This document shows positions 16,678 through 25,792 of a stretch of 64,000 nt of DNA, one piece after another (the stretch's first letter is position 1; each line of letters begins with the position of its first letter). The DNA comes from Microbacterium lacus (lineage in GTDB: Bacteria; Actinomycetota; Actinomycetes; Actinomycetales; Microbacteriaceae), in assembly GCF_002812805.1 (NCBI RefSeq), contig NZ_NMUM01000030.1, positions 62,001 through 126,000 on the forward strand, written 5' to 3'. The translations under genes were made by a program, and so were the position numbers. Under the pieces are notes generated by a model that was given only the letters and a program-made list of their open reading frames with translations, was not told where the DNA came from and made no database searches.

Positions 16678-18130
16678 AGGGTGTCAGATCGTTTGTGTAA
16701 GGGGTGTCTGCTTCTTATGGAAGGACGACACTGATGACCATGATCGACAAAGAAGCTCGAGCGGAGCGACGGCGACGGCAGGAGGAAGGCTCCAGACGGC
16801 TGCGTGAGTCGGGGGTGCTGGATGATCTGTTCGCGAAGATTGATGCTGGCGAGGTGCAGCTCGATGGCAGGGACGGGTTGATCCAGCAGTTGATCAAGAC
16901 GGGTCTCGAGCGTGGTCTGGGCGCTGAGCTGACCGAACATGTCGGTTACGAGCGTGGTGATCCCGAGGCGCCGCTGCATGACAACTCCCGCAATGGTTCG
17001 TTCCCGAAGACGGTCTCGACGGTCGCTGGCGATGTCGAACTCTCGATCCCGCGGGACCGGAACGGGACGTTCATCCCGAGGCTGGTGCCGGTCGGCCAGC
17101 GTCGCCTCGGCGGGTTGGACGAGATGATCGTGTCGCTTTATGCCGGCGGAATGACGGTGCGCGATATCGAACACCACTTGGCGTCGACGATCGGCACCGA
17201 GATCAGTCGCGAGACGATCTCCAAGATCGTCGACGAGATCTCCGACGAGGTCCTTGCCTGGCAGTCTCGGCCGCTGGAAGCGTTCTACCCGGTCATCTAC
17301 TTGGACGCGATCGTGGTGAAAGTCCGCGACGGCGGACACGTGCGCAACAAGGCCGCTCACATCGCGGTCGGCGTCGATATGGAAGGCGTCAAGCACGTCC
17401 TGGGCATTTGGGTGCAGCAAGCCGAGGGCGCGAAGTTCTGGGCCTCCGTCTGCGCCGAGCTCGCCAATCGCGGCGTCCGCGACGTGCTCATCGTCTGCTG
17501 CGATGGGCTCACCGGCTTCCCAGAAGCGATCGAGGCGACCTGGCCTGAATCGCTCGTGCAGACCTGCGTCGTTCATCTGATCCGAGCGTCAATGCGGTTC
17601 GTCTCCTACGGGCAACGCAAAGCCGTCGCCGCCGCGTTGAAGCTGATCTATCAAGCCCCCGACGCGGACGCGGCGAGGGCAGCGCTGGAGGCGTTCGCGG
17701 CCTCCGATCTGGGTCAGGGCAATCCGCACACGGTCGCCGCGTTCGAGAACGCGTGGGAGCGGTTCACCCCGTTCCTGGGGTTCCCGCCCGAAGTCAGGCG
17801 GGTGGTCTATACGACGAACGCGATCGAGTCGCTGAACTTCCAGCTGCGGAAAGTGACCAAGAACCGGGGTCACTTCCCGAACGACGCGGCAGTCGTCAAG
17901 CTGCTCTGGCTCGCGATCTGCAACATCGAAGACAAGCGAGCCCTCGAGCGGGCGAAGGAACGCGGCAAGCCCTCGAACGAACGCAAAGCCCCACCGCGGC
18001 TGGTCGAAGGCGCCGTCACCACGAACTGGAAGAAGGCGCTCTCGCAGCTCGCGATCGCGTTCCCCGACCGAATCAACCCCTACCTCTGACCACCCACCGA
18101 TGCCCGCTTACACAAACAACTTGACAGGCT
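16678..18130 (+). mobile_element. IS256-family insertion sequence, apparently complete
   Basis: 1453 bp. Left end AGGGTGTCAGATCGTTTGTG (inner TGTCAGATCGTTTGTGTAAG, 16682-16701). The inverted right end reads AGCCTGTCAAGTTGTTTGTG (inner TGTCAAGTTGTTTGTGTAAG, 18126-18107). They share TGTCA and GTTTGTGTAAG. It carries one intact transposase and is bordered by identical CCCTCGCAGG duplications inside a DUF222/HNH gene. The intact transposase and the perfect duplication indicate recent transposition. Confidence 0.92.
16734..18089 (+). CDS. IS256-family transposase
   Basis: 451 residues, intact. The N-terminus (MTMIDKEARAERRRRQEEGS) is basic. The mutator-type DDE core follows with Asp in FYPVIYLDAIVVKVRD, Asp in VCCDGLTGFPEAIEATWP and Glu in YTTNAIESLNFQLRKVTKN, plus the family sequence CVVHLIRASMRFV. 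ATG at 16734 is preceded by GAAGGACGACACTG; the frame is open 10 codons further upstream without a better site. It moves the element by cut- or copy-out through a circular intermediate in this family. Confidence 0.95.
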   Translation: MTMIDKEARAERRRRQEEGSRRLRESGVLDDLFAKIDAGEVQLDGRDGLIQQLIKTGLERGLGAELTEHVGYERGDPEAPLHDNSRNGSFPKTVSTVAGDVELSIPRDRNGTFIPRLVPVGQRRLGGLDEMIVSLYAGGMTVRDIEHHLASTIGTEISRETISKIVDEISDEVLAWQSRPLEAFYPVIYLDAIVVKVRDGGHVRNKAAHIAVGVDMEGVKHVLGIWVQQAEGAKFWASVCAELANRGVRDVLIVCCDGLTGFPEAIEATWPESLVQTCVVHLIRASMRFVSYGQRKAVAAALKLIYQAPDADAARAALEAFAASDLGQGNPHTVAAFENAWERFTPFLGFPPEVRRVVYTTNAIESLNFQLRKVTKNRGHFPNDAAVVKLLWLAICNIEDKRALERAKERGKPSNERKAPPRLVEGAVTTNWKKALSQLAIAFPDRINPYL

Positions 18131-18140
18131 CCCTCGCAGG
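18131..18140 (+). repeat. Target site duplication, right copy
   Basis: CCCTCGCAGG directly after the right IS end, identical to 16668-16677. Joining the two copies restores the DUF222/HNH reading frame. Confidence 0.85.
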
Positions 18141-18916
18141 GGTTGAGGCAGAAGCCGAACCCGCCGGCGACATCCGTACGACGGATCAGATCCGTGCGGA
18201 CATCTTCGGTGACCTGCTCCTTACCGCCGCACCCACCGCCCACGATGGCGGTCCCACCGACCTCGGCGCGATCCGTGCGAGCGTGCAGATCACCGTCCCG
18301 GTCATGAACTTGATTGAGAAGCGGATCACGGACCCCTATGAGACCGCGTTCCTCGTCGGGCACTCCCCCGTCGACCCGCAAACGGCGTGCATGCTCACCG
18401 CGGGAGCGGCCGGGTGGGACCGGATCCTCACCCACCCCATCTCCGGTCAAGTCCTTGCCGTTGACAGGTACCGACCCAGCGAACAACAACGAAGACACCT
18501 CGCGGTGAGGGATCAGCACTGCCGGTTCCCCGGATGCCGGATGCCCGCGAAACGCTGCGATGTTGACCACACCACAGATCACGCCCACGGCGGGGTGACC
18601 TGCGAATACAACCTCGCGTTGCTCTGTGAGAGACATCACATGCTCAAACACCACACCGCCTGGACCGTCCGACAACTCCCCGGCGGGGTCCTCGAATGGA
18701 CCAGCCCCACCGGACGCGTCTACCTCGACACACCCATCAGCACCATCGAATTCGCCCCCGACCCCGAACACGAAATACCCGAACCATGGGCACCCGACAC
18801 AATCACGCGAGTGCCCGAAGAGCTCGAACCCGACGACATCGAATACGACAACGTCGAATTCGACCCCCTCGAACTCATCCCCTTCTGACCGACGCCCGTG
18901 AACACCATCCCCGCCC

Positions 18917-19033
18917 GTTGAGCGAGCGCAGCGAGCCGAAACGCACGCACGCACTGACGTTTCGACTCGTCGCTACGCTCCTCGCTCAACGAACGAGCAC
19001 CCGCCCGTTGAGCGAGCGCAGCGAGACGAAACG
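18917..19033. repeat. GTTGAGCGAGCGCAGCGAG repeat cluster, three units
   Basis: The units GTTGAGCGAGCGCAGCGAG followed by CCGAAACG (18917-18943) and by ACGAAACG (19007-19033) flank an inverted unit that begins CGTTTCGACTCGTCG and ends CTCGCTCAAC (18958-18990). It is located between the end of the HNH gene and the convergent tyrosine phosphatase, so it can fold on both strands as a terminator. Same family as 50152-50230. Confidence 0.8.
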
Positions 19034-19069
19034 TCAGCCCACCAATTCGACCGGCAACCAGGTCGAGGG

Positions 19070-19789
19070 TCAGGACGAGGCGACCAGCACGCGGCGCAGT
19101 TCGACGATCTCGTCATCCGCGAGCCCGTGCGCCTCGAGAAACCCGACCGGCGACCCGTACTGCTCACCCAACCGCTCGAGAAGTCGCTGCATGACCGGTG
19201 CCGGCGAACGCGTCGCGAGCTGCTCGATGTTGACGGCCTCGGGGTGCACGGCGCGGATCCGCTCGACGACCTCACGATTGCGCTTCTCCGGAAGCAACAT
19301 CTCGGTTCGCGCGTAATCGGCGATGACGGCGTCGCGATCGACGCCCGCCGCGAGCAGGGTGAGCGCAACGGTCACGCCGGTCCGGTCCTTGCCGACGGTG
19401 CAGTGCACGAGCACGGGCTGATCCTCGACGATGGCGCGCACGACCTCGACGACCCGCGCGGCCGACGCATCGATCATCTGCCCGTACATGGCGTCGAGAT
19501 CCATATCTTGCGCGAAGAACGAACCCACCGAACCGTGGAACAACGGCACCCGAACGGTCTGTGCGGACTCGGTCCCGAGACTCGGCGAGCGCTCGACCTC
19601 GTCGTCCGCACGGAGGTCGACGACACGCCTCAGCCCGAGGGTTCCGAGAGCCGCGCGGCCCGGATCGGCGACGGCGGCGAGGTTGCCGGATCGGAACAAG
19701 ACGCCGTGTCGCGTAACTCCACCGTCGGCGGGCAGACCACCGGTGTCCCGAAAGTTCAGTACTCCGGGAACGAGGGACGCATCGCTCAC
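19070..19789 (-). CDS. Tyrosine-protein phosphatase (PtpB/DSP-like)
   Basis: 239 residues. The signature loop is VHCTVGKDRTGVT with catalytic Cys130 and Arg136. The N-terminus (LNFRDTGGLPADGG) is the substrate-facing segment of the LipA/PtpB-like Y_phosphatase3 family, and the general acid is probably in FFAQDMDLD. It removes phosphate from phosphotyrosine, and some members also act on phosphoinositides. The GTG at 19789 overlaps the AhpD-like stop (GTGA), so the two are coupled. No signal peptide is seen. Confidence 0.88.
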   Translation of the reverse strand: MSDASLVPGVLNFRDTGGLPADGGVTRHGVLFRSGNLAAVADPGRAALGTLGLRRVVDLRADDEVERSPSLGTESAQTVRVPLFHGSVGSFFAQDMDLDAMYGQMIDASAARVVEVVRAIVEDQPVLVHCTVGKDRTGVTVALTLLAAGVDRDAVIADYARTEMLLPEKRNREVVERIRAVHPEAVNIEQLATRSPAPVMQRLLERLGEQYGSPVGFLEAHGLADDEIVELRRVLVASS

Positions 19790-20286
19790 GCCGTGCTCAC
19801 GCCCGCAGAACCCTCGGCCGCATCCGTCTCGAGCGGCGGCACGGGATACCGGCCGGCGATGGCCACCCGGTTGAACGCGTTGATGGAAACACTCAACCAG
19901 CTGATGGCGGTGTACTCCTTCTCGGAGAGGATGCCACCGACGCGGTCGTAGACCTCGTCGGAGATGCCGCCCTCGTGGATGAACGTGAAAGCCTCCGCGA
20001 GTTCGAGAGCCGCTCGCTCCCGCTCCGAGAACACACCCGACTCTTCCCACGTCGGCAACTGCGCGACGAGGTCGGCCGTGCCACCGGCTTCGATCAGACG
20101 TGCCACGTGGATCCGCGCACAGTAGGCGCATCCGTTCAATTGCGAGATGTGCAGCAGCACGATCTCGCGCAGACGCTGGTCGATCCCGTTCTCACGGGCT
20201 ATGGCGCCGACAGCCTTCGAGAACGCATCGAGTGCGCGGAAGGCGGTGGGCTCCGCGCGGGAGAGGTGCACCCGCGGCTGAGTCAT
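19786..20286 (-). CDS. AhpD-like/carboxymuconolactone decarboxylase family protein
   Basis: 166 residues. The core LREIVLLHISQLNGCAYCAR with His60 carries the AhpD-type Glu41, Cys53-x2-Cys56 and His60 proton-relay and thiol pair. Members act as alkyl-hydroperoxidase helpers or peroxidases; short forms such as this are usually peroxidase-related. ATG start at 20286. It leads the two-gene unit with the tyrosine phosphatase, and the hydrolase gene starts 115 bp away in the other direction. Physiological reductant unknown. Confidence 0.85.
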   Translation of the reverse strand: MTQPRVHLSRAEPTAFRALDAFSKAVGAIARENGIDQRLREIVLLHISQLNGCAYCARIHVARLIEAGGTADLVAQLPTWEESGVFSERERAALELAEAFTFIHEGGISDEVYDRVGGILSEKEYTAISWLSVSINAFNRVAIAGRYPVPPLETDAAEGSAGVSTA

Positions 20287-20401
20287 GACCCCATTCTATC
20301 CGCGCACCGCCCCATGCGACCCGGTCCGAAATTCGCCGCGCCTCGCGAACGGCGGCAGAATGGGCACGACCGCGCTTCCGAGCCGTAGAGGACCCTCCCT
20401 G

Positions 20402-21340
20402 ATGAGTGACACTTTCGACGAGTTCTCTTTCGTCGCCGAGCAGGCCGAGGCCGCAGGAATCGCGACACCGGAGACGGCGCACGAGCGCCTCACAATCCCG
20501 CTCGAGGATGGACGCAGCCTCAGTGCGCTGCGCTGGGGATCCGAGAGCCCGCGGGTGACGTTCTTGCACGGCGCCGGGCTCAATGCCCACACCTGGGATA
20601 CCACGATCCTGGCCCTCGGCATCCCGGCGCTGGCGATCGACCTGCCCGGCCACGGCGATTCGTCGTGGCGTGACGACGCCGACTACCGGCCGCGGACGAT
20701 CGCGCCCGACATCGCCGCCGCTCTGGATGCGTGGACGGATGCCCCTCAGGTGCTCGTCGGCCAGTCTCTCGGCGGTATCGTCGCGGCGGCGTGGACTGCG
20801 GCGCATCCGGAGTTCGTCGAATCGCTCGTCCTGGTCGACGTCACCCCCGGAATCGACCCCGGCGAGGGACCCGCGGTGCTTCGTGAGTTCTTCTCCGGGC
20901 CGACCGACTACGCAACCCGCGACGAGCTCGTCGACCGGGCCATGGCTTTCGGCCTCGGCGGCGACCGCCGTGCCACCGAGCGCGGCGTCTACCTGAACAG
21001 CCGCGTGCGCCCCGACGGCCGTGTCGAGTGGAAGCACCACATGGCCCGCCTGGCCGCGACGGCACTCGCGCCCACCTCCTCCGGGACCACCGAGCCTGAC
21101 GCCGCCGCGCCCGCGCGCGAACCGGTGCTCGGCGGCCATGGCTGGGACGACCTCGCAGCCGCGCGCGTCCCGCTGATGCTCATCCGCGGGACGCAGGGGT
21201 ACGTGTCCCCGGCGAACCTCGCGGAGTTCGAACAGCGCCTGCCCCACGCATCCGTCGTCAATGTGGAAGCCGGCCACAACGTCCAGGAGAACATCCCCGT
21301 GGAGCTGGCGAACCTCGTGCGCGATCGAATCGCCGACTGA
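20402..21340 (+). CDS. Alpha/beta hydrolase
   Basis: 312 residues, cytoplasmic. The oxyanion HG is in VTFLHGAGLNAHTWD, then IDLPGHGDSS, nucleophile Ser122 in VGQSLGGIVAAA and His near 292 in VEAGHNVQENIP. The acid residue usually found after strand 7 (GxxD) reads IRGTQGYVSP without Asp, so the acid may lie after strand 6 (VLVDVTPG). The ATG at 20402 has GAGGACC upstream. Substrate unknown. Confidence 0.85.
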   Translation: MSDTFDEFSFVAEQAEAAGIATPETAHERLTIPLEDGRSLSALRWGSESPRVTFLHGAGLNAHTWDTTILALGIPALAIDLPGHGDSSWRDDADYRPRTIAPDIAAALDAWTDAPQVLVGQSLGGIVAAAWTAAHPEFVESLVLVDVTPGIDPGEGPAVLREFFSGPTDYATRDELVDRAMAFGLGGDRRATERGVYLNSRVRPDGRVEWKHHMARLAATALAPTSSGTTEPDAAAPAREPVLGGHGWDDLAAARVPLMLIRGTQGYVSPANLAEFEQRLPHASVVNVEAGHNVQENIPVELANLVRDRIAD

Positions 21341-21444
21341 GCCGATACCTCACGCCGGGAACGTATGAGGCGGTTGTGTCGTTATACAAAGCCGTCAGGT
21401 CAGAAGCATCCGGCTGAGCGCTCTAGGCTGGGTGATCGCAGCAA

Positions 21445-21478
21445 TGACGCACTCTGAGATTTGACGCACCCTGAGAAT
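21445..21478 (+). promoter_or_regulatory. 17-bp tandem direct repeat upstream of the peptide ABC operon
   Basis: TGACGCACTCTGAGATT is followed at once by TGACGCACCCTGAGAAT (15 of 17 identical). It is 64 bp before the start codon, downstream of a -10-like TTATACAAA near 21381. Its place in the leader suggests an operator for a regulator binding direct repeats; no regulator gene is adjacent. Confidence 0.5.
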
Positions 21479-21541
21479 TTTTCCAGCCGCGGCGCTCGCA
21501 CAGCAATCCGACGCCGCGGTACCTGCGAAAGGACCTCCCCC

Positions 21542-23053
21542 ATGTTCCGCCGTCCCGCACTGCTCGCCGCCGCAACGCTCGCGGCCGCAGCCCTCGTCCT
21601 GTCCGCCTGCTCCGGCGGCGCCGAACCCGACCCGTCGACGCCCGCTGCCGAGGCCGAGCCCAGCGCCACCGTCACGGTGCGCCTGGTGCTCGAGCCCAGC
21701 AACCTCAACATCCGCGAGACGTCGGGCGCTGCCCTCGACCAGGTGCTCGTCGACAACGTCTACCAGGGCCTGATCGCCCGCACCCCGGAACAAGAGATCG
21801 TCCCCTCGCTCGCCAGCGACTACACGGTGTCCGAAGACGGTTTGACCTACAGCTTCACGGTGCGCGAGGGCGTCACCTTCCACAACGGCGAGCCCCTCAC
21901 GCCGCAGGATGTCGTCAGCTCGCTGACCACGGCACGCGACAACCCCGCATTCGTGGACTCGGGACGCCTGGCCGGCATCACGTCGATCACCGCCGACGGC
22001 CAGAACGTGGTCCTGACCCTTGCTGCGCCCGACTCGACGCTGCTCTGGACCCTCACGGGTCGCGCGGGCCTCGTGTTCAAGGAGGGCGATGCCACCGACC
22101 TCAACACCGCCGAGAACGGCACGGGTCCGTTCACGCTCGCCAACTGGCGCCAGGGCGACAGCATCACCCTCGCCCGCTACGACGGCTACTGGGGCGAGCC
22201 GGCAGCGGCAGCCGAGGTCGTCTTCGACTACATCCCCGACAGCACGGCAGCGCTCAACGCAGCCCTTGCGGGCGAGGTCGACGTGCTGACCGGGTTCGAC
22301 GCCAACTTCCAGGAGCAGATCGAGGCGAACGGCGATTTCGCCCTCGTCACGGGCCCCTCGACGGACAAGGGCACCCTCGCGTTCAACTCGCGTGCGGAGC
22401 CGCTCGACGATGTCCGCGTGCGCGAAGCGATCCGCCGCGCCATCGACCATGACGCGATCATCGAGGCGTTGGGCGCCGGCGAGACCCTCTACGGTCCGAT
22501 CCCCGAGCTCGACCCGGGCTACGAAGACCTCTCCGATGTCGCACCGTTCGATCCCGAGGCGGCGCAGGAACTGCTCGCCGAAGCGGGCGAGGAAGACCTC
22601 GAGCTGACCCTGACGATTCCGTCGTTCTACCCCACGACGATCGCGCAGGTGCTGGTCTCGCAGCTCGCCGATGTCGGCATCACGCTCACCGTCGACTCGG
22701 TGGACTTCGCGACGTGGTTGCAGGATGTCTACGTCAATCAGGACTACGACCTGAGCTTCGTGTTGCACACCGAGGCGCGCGACTTCGAGAACTGGGCGAA
22801 CCCGGAGTACTACTTCACCTACGACAACCCCGAGGTGCAGCGCCTGTACGCTGCATCCGTCGCCTCGCTGGACGAAGAGACCGCGGCCGACCTGCTGCGC
22901 CAGGCCGCGCGCCTGGTGTCGGAAGACATGGCGGCCGACTGGCTGTACAACGGCCAGTCCGTCCTCGCGGTTGGCAGCAATGTCTCGGGAATGCCATCAA
23001 CCAACGTCAACGAGCGCCTCAACGTCGCGGGGCTGGGTAAGAGCTCCGATTGA
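21542..23053 (+). CDS. ABC transporter substrate-binding lipoprotein (family 5, peptide/nickel type)
   Basis: 503 residues. Lipoprotein signal with lipobox LSAC at about 18-21, then a Pro/Glu-rich tether and an SBP_bac_5 domain: YQGLIARTPEQEIVPSLA, YSFTVREGVTFHNGEPLTPQ, GTGPFTLANW, DDVRVREAIRRAIDHDAII. It captures oligopeptides or related solutes outside the membrane. The ATG has AAAGGA upstream. First gene of a five-gene operon; its TGA overlaps the TTG of the permease gene. Ligand cannot be read from sequence. Confidence 0.93.
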   Translation: MFRRPALLAAATLAAAALVLSACSGGAEPDPSTPAAEAEPSATVTVRLVLEPSNLNIRETSGAALDQVLVDNVYQGLIARTPEQEIVPSLASDYTVSEDGLTYSFTVREGVTFHNGEPLTPQDVVSSLTTARDNPAFVDSGRLAGITSITADGQNVVLTLAAPDSTLLWTLTGRAGLVFKEGDATDLNTAENGTGPFTLANWRQGDSITLARYDGYWGEPAAAAEVVFDYIPDSTAALNAALAGEVDVLTGFDANFQEQIEANGDFALVTGPSTDKGTLAFNSRAEPLDDVRVREAIRRAIDHDAIIEALGAGETLYGPIPELDPGYEDLSDVAPFDPEAAQELLAEAGEEDLELTLTIPSFYPTTIAQVLVSQLADVGITLTVDSVDFATWLQDVYVNQDYDLSFVLHTEARDFENWANPEYYFTYDNPEVQRLYAASVASLDEETAADLLRQAARLVSEDMAADWLYNGQSVLAVGSNVSGMPSTNVNERLNVAGLGKSSD

Positions 23054-24000
23054 TCCGGTACGCGCTGACACGGCTGCTCCTGCTCCTCGCGGGGTTGCTT
23101 GTTGCCAGCGTGCTCATCTTCGCCACCCTCAGGGTGCTCCCGGGTGACGTCGCGCAGTTGATCGCGGGCGCGCAGGGCACGCCCGAGCAAGTCGCCGCTA
23201 TCCGCGACCGGCTGAACCTCGATCAACCCGTCGTCGCGCAGTACCTCGAGTGGATCGGCGGTCTGCTGCGGGGCGATCTGGGCACCTCTCTCATCACCGG
23301 GGCGCCCGTCGTCACCGAGCTCGTCCAAAAGGCCGATGTCACCGTGCCCCTGGGGCTGATGTCGCTTCTCATCGCGTTGCTGTTCAGCCTGCCTCTCGGT
23401 GTGCTCTCGGCCATCCGCCGCAACCGTGCGGGCGGGACGGCGATCAACGTCGGCTCGCAAGCGCTGGCCGCCGTGCCGGTCGTCTGGGCGGGCATGATGC
23501 TCGTCGTGGTGTTCGCGGTATGGCTCGGATGGCTGCCCGCTCAGGGCTTCCCGCGCGAGGGGTGGGGCAACCCCGGCGCCGCCTTCCGTTCGCTCCTGCT
23601 CCCTGCCCTGACAATCGGCATCGTCGAGGGCGCACTGCTGCTGCGCTTCGTCCGCAGTGCCACGATGCAGGCCGCGGGTGAAGACTTCGTGCGGACCGCA
23701 GCCGCAAAGGGCCTCACCCGCACCCAGGCCCTTCTGCGCCATGGTCTGCCCAGCGTCGGCCTCTCCGTCATCACGGTGCTCGCGCTCCAGGTCGCCGGCA
23801 TCATCGTGGGCTCCGTCATCATCGAAGAACTCTTCGCCCTGCCCGGGATCGGACGGATGCTCGTGGCAGATGTCGGGGCGCGTGATCTGCCGAAGGTGCA
23901 GGGCGAGCTACTCGTCCTGACAGGTTTCGTGCTGCTGCTCGGGTTCGTCGTGGACATCGTCCACCGGGTGCTCGACCCGCGGCAGCGGGAGGCCCAGTGA
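23050..24000 (+). CDS. ABC transporter permease, DppB/OppB type
   Basis: 316 residues with six membrane segments; the first lies in RYALTRLLLLLAGLLVASV. The EAA-loop sequence (FVRTAAAKGLTRTQALLRHG) contacts the ATPases. The TTG start at 23050 overlaps the preceding stop as TTGA, which argues for that unusual start. Forms a heterodimer with the next gene product to make the channel of the importer. Confidence 0.93.
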   Translation: MIRYALTRLLLLLAGLLVASVLIFATLRVLPGDVAQLIAGAQGTPEQVAAIRDRLNLDQPVVAQYLEWIGGLLRGDLGTSLITGAPVVTELVQKADVTVPLGLMSLLIALLFSLPLGVLSAIRRNRAGGTAINVGSQALAAVPVVWAGMMLVVVFAVWLGWLPAQGFPREGWGNPGAAFRSLLLPALTIGIVEGALLLRFVRSATMQAAGEDFVRTAAAKGLTRTQALLRHGLPSVGLSVITVLALQVAGIIVGSVIIEELFALPGIGRMLVADVGARDLPKVQGELLVLTGFVLLLGFVVDIVHRVLDPRQREAQ

Positions 24001-24056
24001 CCAACAAAAGAGTGACCGACACAGCTGTGACCCACACGACAGTGACCGGCGAGAGG
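23997..24056 (+). repeat. 15-bp tandem repeat with in-frame GTGACC codons
   Basis: GTGACC recurs at 23997, 24012, 24027 and 24042, exactly 15 bp apart, at the 5' end of the DppC-type permease gene. Between them the bases vary (AACAAAAGA, GACACAGCT, CACACGACA). Confidence 0.8.
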
Positions 24057-24974
24057 GTGCGAAAGCGGCGGGGCAGCGCGCTCGGTCGCCTGTGGCGCCA
24101 GTCGACGGGCCGATTCGGCCTGATCGTCGTTGGGCTCGTTGTGCTTACCGCGGCGGTCTCGCTCGTCTGGACCCCGTTCGACCCCCAACGCGTCGAGATC
24201 ACCGACCGCTGGGCGCCGCCCGGCTGGCCGCACCTGCTCGGCACCGACAACACGGGCCGCGACATGTTGAGCATGATCATGGCCGGCGCGCGAACGACGG
24301 TGTTCGTCGCCGTCGGCGCGGGCATCGTGGCCACCGTCTTCGGCGTTCTGCTCGCAGCCCTCGGCGCGCTCACGGCGCGCTGGGTTCGTGAGACCGTGGC
24401 GGTGCTGGTCGACATCCTCATCGCCTTCCCCGTCCTTCTGATCGCGATGATGATCTCCGCCGTGTGGGGTGGCTCCCTGTGGATCGTGGTGTGGGCGGTG
24501 GGCATCGGTTTCGGCGTCAATATCGCCCGGGTCATGCGACCGGAGTTGCGACGTGTGCTGCGCAGCGACTTCGTCATGGCGGGCAAGGCATCGGGGCTGA
24601 CCCCCCTGCAGAACCTCGGCCGCCATCTGCTGCCGAACGTCGCGCCCGTCTTCATCGTGCAGCTGTCGTGGTCGATGGCGGTCGCCGTACTGGCCGAGGC
24701 GGGGCTGTCGTACCTGGGGTTCGGCGCCTCGGTCACCGAACCCTCGTGGGGTCGGCTGCTGGCCGATCTGCAGGGGTTCCTGACCGTCTACCCGCTCTCG
24801 GTCGTCTGGCCCGGGCTCGTCATCACGATTACGGTGCTCGCGCTCAACCTGCTGGGCGATGCCATCCGCGAGGCCACCGACCCCACCCTGCGCGAAGCCC
24901 GCGGGTCAACCCGCCGCGAAGCTGGCCCTTCAGCTCGTCGCGCGCGCACCCACATGCCGGAGGTCATCTCGTGA
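23997..24974 (+). CDS. ABC transporter permease, DppC/OppC type
   Basis: 325 residues with six membrane segments from about residue 40. The substrate-path motif LLGTDNTGRDMLSMIMAGAR and the EAA loop VMAGKASGLTPLQNLGRHLL are typical. The GTG at 23997 overlaps the preceding TGA. The first 20 residues read VTNKR-VTDTA-VTHTT-VTGER because of a 15-bp repeat that places four in-frame GTG codons, so the true start could be any of them. The C-terminal tail (GSTRREAGPSARRARTH) is longer and more basic than usual. Confidence 0.92.
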   Translation: MTNKRVTDTAVTHTTVTGERVRKRRGSALGRLWRQSTGRFGLIVVGLVVLTAAVSLVWTPFDPQRVEITDRWAPPGWPHLLGTDNTGRDMLSMIMAGARTTVFVAVGAGIVATVFGVLLAALGALTARWVRETVAVLVDILIAFPVLLIAMMISAVWGGSLWIVVWAVGIGFGVNIARVMRPELRRVLRSDFVMAGKASGLTPLQNLGRHLLPNVAPVFIVQLSWSMAVAVLAEAGLSYLGFGASVTEPSWGRLLADLQGFLTVYPLSVVWPGLVITITVLALNLLGDAIREATDPTLREARGSTRREAGPSARRARTHMPEVIS

Positions 24975-25792
24975 GCCTCGTGGTGCGTGACCTCGTCATC
25001 GAAATCGACGGTAATCGTGTCGTCGACGGCATCTCGTTCGACGTTCCGGACGGCACTCGCCTGGGACTCATCGGAGAGTCCGGATCGGGCAAGTCGCTGA
25101 CCGCCCTTGCGATCCTGGGGCTGCTGCCCGAGGGAGCCGAGGCATCCGGCAGTATCGTCTGGGACGGCCGCGAATTGATCGGGATGCCGGATCGGGAACT
25201 CGCTCAGCTGCGCGGCGACGACATCGGCATCGTCTTCCAAGAACCCCGAGCCGCGCTCAATCCGATCCGCACGGTCGGGCGCCAGATCGCGGAGTCGATC
25301 CGCATCCACGAGCGCGCGTCGAAGCGCGAGGCCTGGCAGCGCGCCCTCACCGAGGCGGAACGTGTTCGGCTGCCCGATCCCCCGCAGCTCCTGCCGCGCT
25401 ACCCCCACCAGCTCTCGGGCGGTCAGCTGCAACGCGTGGCGATCGCGATGGCGCTCGCGTGCCGGCCGCGACTCCTGATCGCCGACGAACCCACGACGGC
25501 GCTCGACGTGACGATTCAGGCCGAGATCCTGCGCCTGCTGCACACTCTCGTCGACGAGGACGGGATGTCGCTGGTGTTCATCACCCACGATCTGGCGGTG
25601 CTCTCGCAGATCGCCACGCACGGCATCGTGCTCGAACACGGGCGCGTCGTCGAGTCGGCCCCCGTCCGCGAACTGCTGACGGCACCGCGCTCCCCCGTTA
25701 CGCAGGGACTGCTGCGGGATGCCACGGCGACGGTGTGGCGCTCGGCGGATCAACGCGAGGCGCAAGCCCGCGGGGCGGAGGATGCGTCATGA
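24971..25792 (+). CDS. ABC transporter ATP-binding protein, DppD/OppD type
   Basis: 273 residues. Walker A GESGSGKSLT, Q-loop GIVFQEPRAALNP, signature LSGGQLQRVAIAMA, Walker B LLIADEPTTALD and switch His in FITHDLAVL. It is shorter than many DppD proteins and lacks the C-terminal iron-sulfur-type Cys tail. The GTG at 24971 overlaps the permease stop. Pairs with the next ATPase to drive import. Confidence 0.93.
   Translation: MSLVVRDLVIEIDGNRVVDGISFDVPDGTRLGLIGESGSGKSLTALAILGLLPEGAEASGSIVWDGRELIGMPDRELAQLRGDDIGIVFQEPRAALNPIRTVGRQIAESIRIHERASKREAWQRALTEAERVRLPDPPQLLPRYPHQLSGGQLQRVAIAMALACRPRLLIADEPTTALDVTIQAEILRLLHTLVDEDGMSLVFITHDLAVLSQIATHGIVLEHGRVVESAPVRELLTAPRSPVTQGLLRDATATVWRSADQREAQARGAEDAS

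Larger units (their letters stand above)
15956..18888 (+). pseudogene. DUF222/HNH endonuclease gene (13E12 type) split by an IS256-family element
   Basis: The first part, 15956-16677, gives MTESALNARLRADARMNVML and the helical DUF222 domain. The second part, 18141-18888, ends with an HNH nuclease: RDQHCRFPGCRMPAKRCDVD, then HTTDHAHGG and LLCERHHMLKHH. Removing the IS and one copy of the target duplication joins ...GTLAG to VEAEAEPAGDIR in one frame, so the ancestral product had about 490 residues. The break falls between DUF222 and HNH. Read-through of the first part makes only a truncated protein fused to IS-encoded residues. These genes are multicopy in actinobacteria; their role is not established. 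Confidence 0.92.

Noticed and set aside
19070..20131. 353-codon version of the tyrosine phosphatase
   Set aside because: The extra N-terminal part overlaps the AhpD-like gene in another frame; GTG at 19789 with a 4-bp overlap is the natural start.
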